From the NCBI GenBank assembly GCA_030710605.1, contig CP092872.1:97164874-97228873 (forward strand): a DNA stretch of 64,000 bases. Direction: 5' to 3'. The notes under the pieces were generated by a model, which saw only the letters and a list, made by a program, of their open reading frames with translations, was not told where the DNA came from and searched no databases. A program made the position numbers and the translations under genes. The DNA is from Cordylochernes scorpioides (taxonomy: Eukaryota > Arthropoda > Arachnida > Pseudoscorpiones > Chernetidae). Positions 43,131 to 54,814 of this stretch are shown piece by piece (position 1 is the stretch's first letter; every line of letters begins with the position of its first letter).

Positions 43131-43634
43131 GGTTTATCAATGATGAGCCAAGCCCCTACACTATTTTTTTTATCGCAGTAAGGAGTATAGAAAGTTTGTT
43201 TTATTTGTGAAATAAACATTCTTACTTGTGATGCTTTTATTCCTTAAATTAGGTGAGTATGTACTTAGATTTAAACTTTACGTAACCCTTGTAAAGCATT
43301 GTAAAGCATACACCTATAAACTATCACATATCTATATATATATATAAATCAATGTTTGTATGTTTGTTTGTTTGTTTGTATGTCCGGTATACAAATTCGC
43401 AGTAGTTCACTAATTCAAACCAAAATTTCCATACATAGGTAAAAAAAATACGGGGAAGACGATAGGCTATTTTAAAAAAATATATAAATCAATTCTTAAA
43501 ACTATATATTCAAATTATTCTACTTAGTTCACGAACAGCGCCCTCTATCAAAGATTAGATTAAATTATGCTGATGCAAACAAATAGATAATGCTAATAAC
43601 AAACAATTATAAAAAAAAATCTTATCTAAATATA

Positions 43635-44937
43635 CAGGGTGTACCAGGTAAATTGGGAATTTCAACAATGGTATTTTAACTGAAATTTTTTGCAAGTAAA
43701 AATTAAAATATCCGAATGAAATTTGACACAGTAGTAGATAAAAGGATATAGTTTTTATTTATTCAATGTAGTTTCCATTATTAGCTATAACAGTCTCGAG
43801 GCGAGTGCGGAATGAAGCACAGGCCTTGGCGACGATGACCTTGTCCATTTGGGTCATCACCGTGTGAACAGCTTTCTTGACAGACTGGATGGTGGTATGA
43901 GGAGCTTTGTTGACATCTCTCTCAACAACGCCCCATACATAGTAGTCGAGGGGATTGCAATCTGGAGAATTAGGGGGCCAAATATCAGGACCCCCAGTGA
44001 CTAGGGACGTTAAGTGTCAGCCACGATTGTGTCTTTTTTGCCTTATGGGCTGGAGCTGAGTCCTGTTGGAAGACATACTTCCTTCCTGCGGTCACCATGT
44101 CCATCCAAGGCTTCACAACGGTCTCCAGAACATTGATGTAGGTGTCAGCGTTCATCCTAAGGCCCTTCTCAAAGAAATGGGGAGGCATGACATCACCTTC
44201 ACTGCTGATAACGCCAAGGACCATTACGGAGGCAGGAAATTTCGTGTGCATCACGACAGGTATCTCTGAGGGGTCTTTACAGATCCAGCGATCATTCCTG
44301 GGATTTACCTTTTGGTCCACGTCAAAGTTCTTTTCGTCAGAGAAGAACCTTAGCATGCCAAAAGAGTCGTGTTTCAGGTTGTTGAGGAGGGCAGCAGCCT
44401 TTCCTTTTCTGTTATTCTCCATATTCTCAGTCAGCAACTGACCTTTCCGAAGGGCATAAGACTTGAGACCAAGGTCCTCATGGATAGTTCTGACAATTGT
44501 CATAGAGCCAACGTCCATTTCCTTGGCTATGGCCCTCATGCTCTTCCCAGGGTTTCCATCAATCTTCTCCTTGACATTTTTGACAAATTCTTCGCCTCTT
44601 ACCCTGTCCGATCGACGCGAGTGCTTTTTCCTTGTAGCTATCCCCTCTTTGTTACTGTCGGCCTCATCAAACTGCTTCTTGACAGGATAAATAGTGGTTT
44701 TGGGCAACTTAAGAAAATCCACTATCTCTTTGGGGCTCCTTCCGGCGCGCGGAGCAACGATGATGGCAGCTCGATTTTCAAATTCTCGGTTACTCTTCAT
44801 CACTACACTGCGCACACATGTACTGTTGCATTTTACATGAATATGGCTACGTAATGAAAAAAAACAAGTTTTTAATCTCAAGTAGTTTTTGTTTTATGGA
44901 CTGTCAAAGTTAGTCCCAATTTACCTGGTACACCCTG
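43635..44937 (-). mobile_element. mariner-like transposon, 1303 bp, DD37D type
   Basis: Terminal inverted repeats of 24 bases begin CAGGGTGTACCAGGTAAATT at both ends, with TA duplicated outside. The uninterrupted target (AAATATATATCAC) is known from the other Ha copies. One transposase gene fills the interior on the minus strand. Structure, TA target and protein motifs place it in the IS630-Tc1-mariner group. Confidence 0.95.
43759..44800 (-). pseudogene. mariner DD37D-type transposase, one frameshift
   Basis: The enzyme would cut and paste the surrounding element in the nucleus. Start chosen at the second Met (MKSNREFENRAAI), since upstream residues of the longer frame do not look like the family. 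N-terminal helix-turn-helix (GRSPKEIVDFLKLPKTTIY) is followed by a second HTH-like part (SMRAIAKEMDVGSMTIVRTI). The first catalytic Asp lies in FFSDEKNF, the second in FQQDSAPAH, the third in NPLDYYVWG. The frame breaks in a G run near 44000, so the first 271 residues are in one frame and the last part, with the third Asp, in another. Allowing for the break, 37 residues separate Asp 2 and Asp 3, typical of the DD37D (maT-like) clade. About 347 residues in all, a normal family length. As read, it cannot make active enzyme. Confidence 0.92.
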
Positions 44938-45234
44938 TATATCACTCGGGTAGATATGCACACGGGTCAATCCCGGGGCGAAGCCCAGGTCACCCGTCTA
45001 GTAAACTATAATTCTAGTTTATAAATTTAATTACCATCTATCGATAACATTTGTAACAATAATTTTTGGCAATATGTTTCTTTCCACATATATAATCAAA
45101 TATTATCTCTACAGACCTTACTGCAATGATAAAAATTGTTAAACGAGAGGTGGCTTGGCTCATCAGTGGTGAACCCTCTCAGCAGTTTCGCGAAATTATC
45201 TCCAGAACGTTCTACTATTGGATTCGGTTCGTTC

Positions 45235-45420
45235 CAAAACACTTTATTAGGTATTGCTCAACAAGAGCAACCTAGTTTATGATAATTGAAACAATGAATA
45301 AAATGTGAAGGTTATTCATATATTAAAACAAAATGTTAACGCGGGATTCAATCCCGGTTCATGACTGTCGGGAATCGAGAGTGTTACCTACTCTTCCACC
45401 GACTTTTATGTTCTTGCATT
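45235..45420 (-). mobile_element. SINE-A copy
   Basis: Blocks CAACAAGAGCAACCTAGTTT, GCGGGATTCAATCCCGGTTC and CTACTCTTCCACCGACTTTT. B-box-like GGGATTGAATCCC in reverse. Confidence 0.8.
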
Positions 45421-45424
45421 GGAT

Positions 45425-45620
45425 TCGGTTCCAAAATCACTTTATTAGGTACCGCTCAACAAGAGCAACCTAGTTTATGATAATTGAAACAGTGAATAAT
45501 ATGTGAAGCTTATTCACATATTAAACAAAATGTTAACACGGGATTCGATCCCGGTTCATGGCTGTCGGGAATCGAGAGTGTTACCTACTCTCTCTCTCTC
45601 TCATCCACCGACTTTTTATT
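45425..45620 (-). mobile_element. SINE-A copy, second in tandem
   Basis: The same blocks as the previous copy, with a CTCTCTCTCTCT expansion in the head (45590-45602). GGATTCGGTT before each copy suggests two insertions at the same target. Confidence 0.8.
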
Positions 45621-46039
45621 TTTACTATTGGATTGGTTTTCTTATATATCCTGCATTTTCTATGGAAGGCAGCTTAGAGGTGTTTAGTAAACCTATGGAC
45701 ATATGCTTATAGGTCTGTAGAGGTGCATGCATATAATTACAAGAAATTGCATCGAGCAAAGCTCTTCCGCAAACAAGGTTTCTGATCAATATAATTCTAG
45801 TGAGGTGAAGAAGGGCCCCGCTGGGAAAGCTTGTTACTGATAAACTAGGCCACGGCAACATTTCAAACATCCTAAATAAATAAAGAAGGGATATTTGTTT
45901 GTGTGTGTTTGTTCTACAGAGCTTTCCACAATATTTGATTAATTCTGATGAAATTCTGACACCATATAGAGAGAGGTATCTGTCAATGTCATAGCTTCAA
46001 CCTCGGGATATATGCAAATAATGCTATGCACATTTACAT

Positions 46040-46445
46040 ATGTCGTTTATTCTACATACGTTTCAGAAATATTTGACCGATCTAGATGAACTTTGATAAT
46101 ATGTAAATTCAGTACAAATGCAAATATACCCAATACCACGTTAATTTACATATACCGTTTATTCTGCATACGTTTCTACAATATTTGACCGATATAGATG
46201 AACTCTGACAATATGTAAATTCAGTACATATGCAAATATACTCAAATACCACGTTAATTTACATATACCGTTTATTCTGCATACGTTTCTACAATATTTG
46301 ACCGATATAGATGAACTCTGACAATATGTAAATTCAGTACATATGCAAATATACCCAAATATCACGTTAATTTACATATACCGTTTATTCTGCATACGTT
46401 TCTGCAACATTTGACCAATATAGATGAACTCTGACAATATGTAAA
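46040..46445. repeat. 113-bp tandem repeat, about 3.5 copies
   Basis: CATACGTTTCTACAATATTT begins at 46167, 46280 and 46393, and a diverged unit precedes it at 46055. AT-rich and non-coding. Confidence 0.9.
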
Positions 46446-46499
46446 AAACAAACTGTATATATAGCGAACCTTTCCTTATAACGAACTAAAATTTATCTC

Positions 46500-47500
46500 T
46501 ATTTTGATTTTATAATATAGTGAACCATGGCTATAGTGAGAACCATTACTATAGTCAACCATGAATAGTGAACCAAAACCATATTGGAACATGGCTATAG
46601 TAAACCAAAACCATACTGAACCAAGGCTATAGTAAACCAAAACCATACTGAACCAAGGCTATAGTAAACCAAAACCATACTGAACCAAGGCTGTAGTAAA
46701 CCAAGTGAAGCATGGCTATAGTAAATCAAAACCATAATGAACCATGGCTATAGTAAATCAAAACCATAATGAACCATGGCTATAGTAAACCAAAACCATA
46801 CTGAAAAAGGCTGTAGTAAACCAAAACCATAATGAACCATGGCTATAGTAAACCAAAACCATATTGAACCATGGTTATAGTAAACCAAAACCATACTGAA
46901 GCATGGCTATAGTAAACCAAAACCATACTGAACCATTGCTATAGTGGTCTAAAACCATACTGAACCATGGCTATAGTAAACCAAAACCAGAATTAAGCAT
47001 GGCTATAGTAAACCAAAACCATAATGAAGCATGGTTATAGTAAACCAAAACCATAATGAACCATGGCTATAGTAAACCAAAACCATACTGAACCATGACT
47101 ATAGTAAACCAAAACCATGCTGAACCATGGCTATAGTAAACCAAAACCATAATGAACCATGGCTATAATAAACCAAAACCATACTGAACCATGAATATAT
47201 TAAACCAAAACCATACTGAAACATGACTATAATAAACCAAAACCATACTGAACCATGACTATAGTAAACCAAAACCATACTGAACCATGGTTATTATAAA
47301 CCAAAACCATACTGAACCATGGCTATAGTAAACCAAAACCATACTGAACCAGGGCTATAGTAAACCAAAACCATACTGAACCATGGCTATAGTAAACCAA
47401 AACCATAATGAACCATGGCTATAGTAAACCAAAACCATACTGAATCATGGCTATAGTAAACCAAAACCATACCGAACCATGACTATAGTAAACCAAAAGT
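46500..47500. repeat. 32-bp minisatellite, about 30 copies
   Basis: AACCATGGCTATAGTAAACC plus AAAACCATACTG repeats at 32 bp with scattered substitutions and some truncated units. It ends beside a LINE remnant at 47593. Confidence 0.95.
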
Positions 47501-47592
47501 TCAGTCCAATTGCGGTTATATATAGAGAATATATATATATTGCGTATGATATTGTTTTTTACAGCACAATACAACAATGTTGGCAAGTTTCT

Positions 47593-47709
47593 CTAGAGTG
47601 GAATGTCGAGGTGACGAATCCACTCCAGGGCCTCCTCTGTGCACCGGTGGATATCCCCAAGTGTTCCCTGGAAGAATCTTCGAGGACAGTCCCTTAGGAT
47701 ATGGTGCAT
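47593..47709 (-). pseudogene. LINE ORF2 C-terminal remnant
   Basis: The frame reads MHHILRDCPRRFFQGTLGDI and ends LEWIRHLDIPL then stop. The pattern H-x4-C-P, then a short Gln/Gly-rich linker, then EEALEWIRHLDI at the very end is typical of the last residues of jockey/CR1-type reverse transcriptase proteins. Upstream DNA is unrelated AT-rich sequence, so only about 38 residues survive. Confidence 0.6.
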
Positions 47710-47879
47710 TGTATATATAGAGAAAAAAGCGAGCTTTGACTATATGTCTTGATATGTATTGTATTTATAAATTCAATTTGTTCTTCTTTTTAGCTTTAAG
47801 GACAGTAATTTTAGTATTTTATAACCACAAAAATCGAACATTTGCTAAATAACTGGATCAATTCGGGTATAAAGAGGGA

Positions 47880-48120
47880 TGTCGTCCTGTGAGAGAGATT
47901 ACCTAGGACTTGATGGACTCTGGCCACAAAGCCCGGACTGACGCAAGTCTTGGCTGAATGGCTCTTTTGGACCGTTTATCTGCTGTTCTAATTGCCCGTC
48001 ATGGCTGCATTCATCCGACGCCGGGGATAATTAATTTGAACTTTTTAATTACTCAATTTCCTTCTTTTATTTCCCTAATAGACGCCTATTGGTGGTTTAG
48101 ATCGAAGGGTGAAAAGTTAG
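47880..48120. promoter_or_regulatory. Candidate non-coding regulatory block
   Basis: Low-copy DNA with GGGATAATTAATTTG, TTTTTAATTACTCAATTTCC and GCCCGGACTGACGC; no ORF. The density of TAATTA cores is the only support. Confidence 0.25.
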
Positions 48121-48211
48121 ATAGTGGGTTTTAGGGTTACGAACGTTTTTATTGGCATCTACATGAATGATAACCATGAGATAATCTTAGATGGACAGAG
48201 TGTGTGCAAAT

Positions 48212-48645
48212 GGGTGGTGGTGAGTCTCCAGTCCATGGAGCAGATCAGATCGGTCCATGCACCCTGATCACAATACCGGCCAACTGAGGTGGTGGTAAGT
48301 CTCCAGTCCATGGAGCAGATCAGATCGGTCCATGTACCCTGATCACAATACCGGCCAACTGAGGTGGAGGTGGTGTCTTGTCCATGGAGCAGATTAGATC
48401 GGTCTATGTACCCTGATCACAATACCGGCCAACTGAGGTGGTGGTGGTGTCTTGTCCATGGAGCAGATCAGATCGGTTCATAAACCCTGATCACAATACC
48501 GGCCAACTGAGGTGGTGTCTTGTCCATGGAGCAGATCAGATCGGTCCATGCACCCTGATCACAATACCGGCCAACTGAGGTGGTGTCTTGTCCATGGAGC
48601 AGATCAGATCTGTCCATGCACCCTGATCACAATACCGGCCAACTG
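48212..48645. repeat. 68-75-bp array, 6 copies, at a LINE 3' end
   Basis: CAATACCGGCCAACTGAGGT recurs at 48271, 48346, 48420, 48494, 48562 and 48630, so the step falls from 75 to 68 bp. The last unit runs into the LINE remnant at 48607-48840, so the array repeats the end of that element. Confidence 0.9.
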
Positions 48646-48840
48646 AGGTGCCGTATGGATGTCCTCTTCTGGATTGATGTCTGTCATATAGAGGGCTGCA
48701 AGGATGGTCAGGGAACTGTATACATGGTCTGGAGTGAGTTGGGTGTTATGACAGTTATTGCATTTACTGTAGGATCTAGTCATGTCTGGGTTTATCTTCA
48801 TTCCTTTAAAATATCCTGTTCTGATTCTTGAAATTGTTTT
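48607..48840 (-). pseudogene. LINE ORF2 C-terminal zinc-knuckle remnant
   Basis: The minus frame reads SRIRTGYFKGMKINPDMTRS, then CNNCHNTQLTPDHV. The RxRTGxFKGMK motif followed by C-x2-C-x7-H matches the C-terminal end of jockey/CR1-like reverse transcriptases. After it come SSLTILAALYMTDINPEE and a frame that enters the 68-75-bp repeats. No RT domain remains upstream. Confidence 0.65.
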
Positions 48841-48849
48841 TGTTCATCC

Positions 48850-49410
48850 TCTGTTAATGTTGAGATTGCATATGGGCTGGGGTATTTTTTTTTTTTTGTA
48901 AATGGGTAAACATATAAATAAAGAGATTACCAACATATAGACACAATTCTATACACAGTCGAGGAGACTTCCCCAACACCGAAGAATCCTCCTCCAGATA
49001 ATCAGAAGGTTATCTCCCCTCACCTCAGGAATAACTTGTAAATGGATGTTGTCTTTGTTGACAAATGTGTGTGTGTGTGAATGGAGTTGTCATCCTGCAC
49101 TTGTTTGATGATGGTCATGGATTGATGATGATATCTGTCAATATCATCATAATCTTGTTGCTATCCATCGTTGAAAAACCATGATATCGGTATCTATGAT
49201 TTTCAGATTTTTGTAGGCTGAAATTATTGGAACGGTTTTGATCTACGTGCTTCAGGAGCCTGCGTTAACCAAATAAATGACGGCTTTGTTTTCCCTTTGT
49301 AAAAATAATTTGCCTTTTTCTCTCTCTAGATGGAAATTTATTTTAGAAAGAGTGAATATGCAAATGTAGGATATCTGTAAAATTGCCTAATCTAATTTAT
49401 CGACTTCTTT
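48850..49410. other. Interval without a supported gene
   Basis: Low-copy DNA with a short GT run near 49070 and an ATC-rich stretch near 49110-49160. No family is recognised. Confidence 0.3.
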
Positions 49411-49417
49411 AAGTAGT

Positions 49418-49713
49418 TGATCATCATTTCATGACGTATTTGATCATCATCTCGTGACGTATTTGATCATCATCCCATGACGTATTTGATTATCATCTCG
49501 TGACGTATTGATCATCATCCCGTGACGTATTTGATCATCATCCCATGACGTATTTGATCATCATCCCATGACGTATTTGATCATCATCCCATGACGTATT
49601 TGATCATCATCCAATGACGTATTTGATCATCATCCAATGACGTATTTGATCATCATCCAATGACGTATTTGATCATCATCCAATGACGTATTTTATCATC
49701 ATCCCGTGACGTA
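49418..49713. repeat. 23-bp minisatellite, 13 copies, each with TGACGT
   Basis: GATCATCATCCCATGACGTA plus TTT repeats at 23 bp. Every unit keeps a TGACGT half-CRE. The 3' units carry CCAATGACG and the 5' units CCCATGACG or CTCGTGACG. Confidence 0.95.
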
Positions 49714-50359
49714 GTTGCATCCAGTTTACAGGCAACATCAAAACATTCACAATAAACACAATGCAAAACCCATAGCATAGGCTCCCAACACTTCATTAGT
49801 TTCATGCAGTCATCTACAAACTGGATCGTTTGGACAATCTGGGAACAAATAATTCAAGGTTCAGATATGTCACCAATTATGGAGTTCTATAATTTTCTAG
49901 AACATATTTTAGGGATTAGAAACAACAATATTTGCATATTGTACTCTTACATGAGGAAGATATTCTTGCATAAAAAGAACGTTCCATTTTTGTTCAAAAA
50001 GTTATAAAACAATTAACATTGTTTATTCTTTACGAGCACGACCTCCAAGATCTTGTCTAATTTAGACTAAAAGGATAAGTAAAAAAAAAAAAAAAAAAAA
50101 CATTGTTTATAGAGTCTTTATGCCGAAAGAACACACACGGGTTCTGATAAAATACTATCCCATAACACCAGTTTCAACAAATTCAGAAAATACCATGTAC
50201 CATAGAATATACTTCATATATACCTGATATGGACGTCTGGAAATTGGCATATAATGGCTATATTTTATATGAAAAATAGCAAAAAAAAATAAATATAACG
50301 GAATCAGAGGTTGATAAATTAAGAAAATAAAAACCTTTTCTGATTGTGTAGCTGAAAAA

Positions 50360-50480
50360 TGATGATTGCTTGCGCCATCTTTCAGAAAAAATATCAACTA
50401 ATCGTTGAATTGTGAAATTTTTTTCCTGAATATTGGCAAAATATCCTTTATGGATTGGTCAAAATTTCCAACAGAGGTTA
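50360..50480 (+). repeat. MITE-D-related fragment
   Basis: GCTTGCGCCATCTTTCAG, ATATCAACTAATCGTTG and ATATTGGCAAAATATCC are in the MITE-D order. Similar pieces lie at 13265-13375 and 15383-15535. Confidence 0.55.
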
Positions 50481-50554
50481 CTTTCTGACTTTAATTTCCA
50501 CATTCACAGGAGATTTCTTTGGTTATCTTTTAGTTATATATATATAATATTTAT

Positions 50555-51070
50555 TTGCATATAGAGGAGTGTCTGCCAAGAGACCCTGGGGCATTCACGC
50601 GATCATATTTGCATCCTGTCGAGCTGGCGCCCTCCTGTCAGTCAACTGAAGAACGCTCCCGGCCTTCCGGGATACAGCCGGTTTTTAATTTGCATATCCG
50701 CAAGACAGATCTGCGCGCTAATTGTTGCATAATCTGTGATACGCTACTTTCTATTTACATAAACCTTCTTCCGGAAGTGGTGTGGGTGGTTTGATTAATT
50801 GCGACTTGATGATTTACTAGCTGACCCTTGGAGATGGTTATCTGGAGGGGAATTTAGACTTAATGGGGGTTGTTGGGATGGCTGCGATGTCTTGTTCCAG
50901 TTTGATGATCTTTTGATAACATCGGCTTCCTGTTTTTGGCTTCGCATCTGCTGGCTTGTCTCTCGATTCTTCTTCTTCTTCGCCTTACTGATCTCCTTTT
51001 GGTAATCATCTTGATCACCTGCTTCCTGTTTTGTTGCGATTGTTTTCTTCAGCACATACATCACTCATCT
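50555..51070. other. Low-copy block with ORFs on both strands, no call
   Basis: GC-richer unique DNA (GTCGAGCTGGCGCCCTCCTG, CTCCCGGCCTTCCGGGATAC). Plus frames of 79 and 68 aa and a minus frame of 89 aa (Lys/Ser/Gln-rich) overlap. None has a recognisable domain. An octamer-like ATTTGCATAT lies at about 50690. Confidence 0.25.
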
Positions 51071-51293
51071 TCCTCTTTTGCTTTTGAGAAAACATGTTTC
51101 AAAGTATTTACCTTTTTGAAATTTTTTGGAGCAAAGTAAAACTGGTTTCCACAAAGAAATCTAATCTACACAAACTATCTTAAAGATAGAGGTTGCCTGA
51201 AAGGCATTCACATTTCTTAAAATAAGAGACACTTTGTCCTGAAAAACCTTCAGGACGAAGTGTCTCCTATGCAAACTAATACATTTTCTATAT

Positions 51294-51471
51294 CAGTAGA
51301 ACCTCCATGAGAAGACCCTCACGATAGAGGACACCTCTCTATAAAGGACAGTTTTTATTTGAAAAATTATCATTTTTACTATTTAACAACTCTCCGGTAA
51401 GAGGACACCTCTCTCTGAAGTAAACGTTGGCTCTACAATTAGGTGTTCTTTACAGGGAGGTAGTTCTACTG
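51294..51471. mobile_element. MITE-C copy 3
   Basis: CAGTAGAACCTCCATGAGAA at the left, GAGGTAGTTCTACTG at the right. 178 bp, interior as in the other copies. Confidence 0.88.
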
Positions 51472-51789
51472 TATTTGTAATAAAATTTACCCTTTGCTAA
51501 AAGTCTAATCTTTTTATTAAAGGCTGAAGATACTTGAATTGGAATTTTTTAAACGGATAATATATTTTTTAAACACAGCGAATCAATTTGATACACTCTT
51601 TGAAATATAGAGCATATTTTGGTGTTTTGATTTATTTTCGAATTTTAATTGACTGTGCGTCCATATTTAGCGAAGAAATTTGGTTTTGAATTATGATGTT
51701 GCACGCTGCAGGTAAGCCTGGATAACCTCCAGCTTGTAAATATAGATATTGATGATGGTAGTGGAGATAGTGATGATATTGGTGATGGT

Positions 51790-54590
51790 GATAATGAGAA
51801 ACTGCTTTTAAGTACACTACATGGTTACATATGTAGAAAGCGCAGCTGGAGAGACTTTAAAACTTACAAGTACGCCAGAGTCCTGTTTAGATATTTGCAC
51901 TCATTGGTCGGGTTTGACATTTGCAAGAACCAGGGGACACTGAAGAAATTATTTAAAGTACACTACATGGTTACATATGTAGAAAGCGCAGCTGGAGAGA
52001 CTTTAAAACTTACAAGTACGCCAGAGTCCTGTTTAGATATTTGCACTCATTGGTCGGGTTTGACTTTTGCAAGAACCAGGGAACACTGAAGAAATTATTT
52101 AAAGAACACTACATTGTTACATATGTAGAAAGCAGCTGGACTTTTACACTTATTGGTGTGCCAGAGTCCTGTTTAGATATTTGCACTCATTGGTCGGGTT
52201 GGACTTTTGCAAGAATCAGGGACCACTGAAGAAATTATTTAAAGTACACTACATTGTTACATATGTAGAAAGCGCAGCTGGAGAGACTTTAAAACTTACA
52301 AGTACGCCAGAGTCCTGTTTAGATATTTGCACTCATTGGTCGGGTTGGACTTTTGCAAGAATCAGGGACCACTGAAGAAATTATTTAAAGTACACTACAT
52401 TGTTACATATGTAGAAAGCGCAGCTGGAGAGACTTTAAAACTTACAAGTACGCCAGAGTCCTGTTTAGATATTTGCACTCATTGGTCGGGTTGGACTTTT
52501 GCAAGAATCAGGGACCACTGAAGAAATTATTTAAAGTACACTACATTGTTACATATGTAGAAAGCAGCTGGACTTTTACACTTATTGGTGTACCAGAGTC
52601 CTGTTTAGATATTTGCACTTATTGGTCGGGTTTGACTTTTGCAAGAATCAGGGGACACTGAAGAAATTATTTAAAGTACACTACATTGTTACATATGTAG
52701 AAAGCAGCTGGACTTTTACACTTATAGGTGTGCCAGAGTCCTGTTTAGATATTTGCACTCATTGGTCGGGTTTGACTTTTGCAAGAATCAGGGACCACTG
52801 AAGTAATTATTTAAAGTACACTACATTGTTACATATGTAGAAAGCAGCTGGACTTTTACACTTATTGGTGTGCCAGAGTCCTGTTTAGATATTTGTACTC
52901 ATTGGTCGGGTTTGACTTTTGCAAGAATCAGGGGACACTGAAGTAATTATTTAAAGTACACTACATTGTTACATATGTAGAAAGCAGCTGGACTTTTACA
53001 CTTATAGGTGTGCCAGAGTCCTGTTTAGATATTTGCACTCATTGGTCGGGTTTGACATTTGTGCAAGAATCAGGGGCCACTGTAGAAATTATTTAAAGTA
53101 CACTACATGGTTACATATGTAGAAAGCAGCTGGACTTTAAAACTTACAAGTGTGCCAGAGTCCTGTTTAGATATTTGCACTCATTGGTCGGGTTTGACTT
53201 TTGCAAGAATCAGGGGACACTGAAGTAATTATTTAAAGTACACTACATGGTTACATATGTAGAAAGCAGCTGGACTTTAAAACTTACAAGTACGCCAGAG
53301 TCCTGTTTAGATATTTGCACTCATTGGTCTGGTTTGACTTTTGCAAGAATCAGGGACCACTGAAGTAATTATTTAAAGTCCACTACATTGTTACATATGT
53401 AGTAAACAGCTGGACTTTTACATTTATTGGTGTGCCAGAGTCCTGTTTAGTTATTTGCACTCACTGGTCGGGTTTGACATTTGCAAGAATCAGGGACCAC
53501 TGAAGTAATTATTTAAAGTACACTACATGGTTACATATGTAGAAAGCGCAGCTGGACTTTAAAACTTACAAGTACGCCAGAGTCCTGTTTAGATATTTGC
53601 ACTCATTGGTCTGGTTTGACTTTTGCAAGAATCAGGGAACACTGAAGTAATTATTTAAAGTCCACTACATTGTTACATATGTAGTAAACAGCTGGACTTT
53701 TACATTTATTGGTGTGCCAGAGTCCTGTTTAGTTATTTGCACTCACTGGTCGGGTTTGACTTTTGCAAGAACCAGGGGCCACTGAAGTAATTATTTAAAG
53801 TACACTACATTGTTACATGTGTAGAAAGCAGCTGGACTTTTACACTTATAGGTGTGCCAGAGTCCTGCTTAGATATTTGCACTCATTGATCGGGTTTGAC
53901 ATTTGCAAGAACCAGGGAACACTGAAGAAATTATTTAAAGTACACTACATTGTTACATATGTAGAAAGCAGCTGGACTTTTACACTTATAGGTGTGCCAG
54001 AGTCCTGCTTAGATATTTGCACTCATTGGTCGGGTTTGACTTTTGCAAGAATCAGGGGACACTGAAGTAATTATTTAAAGTACACTACATTGTTACATAT
54101 GTAGAAAGCAGCTGGACTTTTAAACTTACAAGTACGCCAGAGTCCTGTTTAGATATTTGCACTCATTGGTCGGGTTTGACATTTGCAAGAATCAGGGACC
54201 ACTGAAGTAATTATTTAAAGTACACTACATTGTTACATATGTAGAAAGCAGCTGGACTTTTACACTTATAAGTACGCCAGAGTCCTGTTTAGATATTTGC
54301 ACTCATTGGTCGGGTTTGACATTTGCAAGAACCAGGGACCACTGAAGTAATTATTTAAAGTACACTACATTGTTTCATATGTAGAAAGCAGCTGGACTTT
54401 TACACTTATAGGTGTGCCAGAGTCCTGTTTAGATATTTGCACTCATTGGTCGGGTTTGACATTTGCAAGAACCAGGGAACACTGAATAAATTATTTAAAG
54501 AAAAAAGTGTCCAATTCTCAGGATTCGATCCTTGGTGGTGGATATGGAAGATCGACGGTTTATAGCTCTCCTATGCTGTGTGGCTTACTT
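51790..54590 (-). mobile_element. SINE-B with its body amplified about 19-fold (140/146-bp units)
   Basis: Units of 140 bp (with CAGCTGGACTTTTACACTTA) and 146 bp (with GCAGCTGGAGAGACTTTAAA) alternate irregularly from 51832 to 54495. The left flank (ACTGCTTTTAAGTAC) and the right flank (AAAAAAGTGTCCAATTCTCA, GGATTCGATCCTTGG) are the two ends of SINE-B, so the array lies inside one SINE. Each unit has an ORF of 62-64 aa overlapping the next; these are by-products of the period. Confidence 0.9.
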
Positions 54591-54814
54591 AGAAATTTAA
54601 GTTTAAAGAGAGAAAATAGGTGTTTCTTTTAGGATATCATATGGGTGACCGATATTTCAGCTTTCAGGAATATTGCTGAACTCTGATCATCCTGTACAAA
54701 AAGTTTCATAGTAAAATTTGTATTTTATTCTCATCATACACAATTATATATCTTAAAACTTATCGATTTTTAAATACACAGATAGAATTTCAGTGTTTTT
54801 TGTAGTTTCAGTGT

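Larger units (their letters stand above)
43331..45001 (+). mobile_element. Helitron family Ha interrupted by a mariner element
   Basis: The 5' TCTATATATATATATAAATC follows an A. The 3' hairpin TCCCGGGGCGAAGCCCAGG is followed by CACCCGTCTAG and T. Without 43635-44937 and one TA, the length is close to the 356-bp family size. The nesting shows that the mariner arrived after the Helitron. Confidence 0.92.
45085..45790 (+). repeat. Family R copy split by two SINE-A insertions
   Basis: Family-R blocks are found at 45105-45235 (GTGAACCCTCTCAGCAGTTT) and 45630-45790 (TTTTCTATGGAAGGCAGCTT, GAGCAAAGCTCTTCCGCAAA). Two SINE-A copies in the same orientation lie between them, each bordered by an ATTGGATT(C)GGTT repeat. 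Confidence 0.75.

Noticed and set aside
44066..44854. Plus-strand ORFs of 67-161 aa
   Set aside because: Antisense shadows of the mariner transposase.
43985..44881. A complete 298-aa transposase
   Set aside because: The frame stops before the third catalytic Asp, which lies in another frame just downstream; the first 27 residues are also probably not part of the protein.
49418..49713. CRISPR-like array of short regular repeats
   Set aside because: Units are contiguous with no unique spacers; the DNA is eukaryotic.
51895..54065. Series of 62-64-aa ORFs (MHSLVGFDFCKNQGTLKKLF)
   Set aside because: One per 140/146-bp unit, overlapping and out of frame with each other; derived from a non-coding SINE body.
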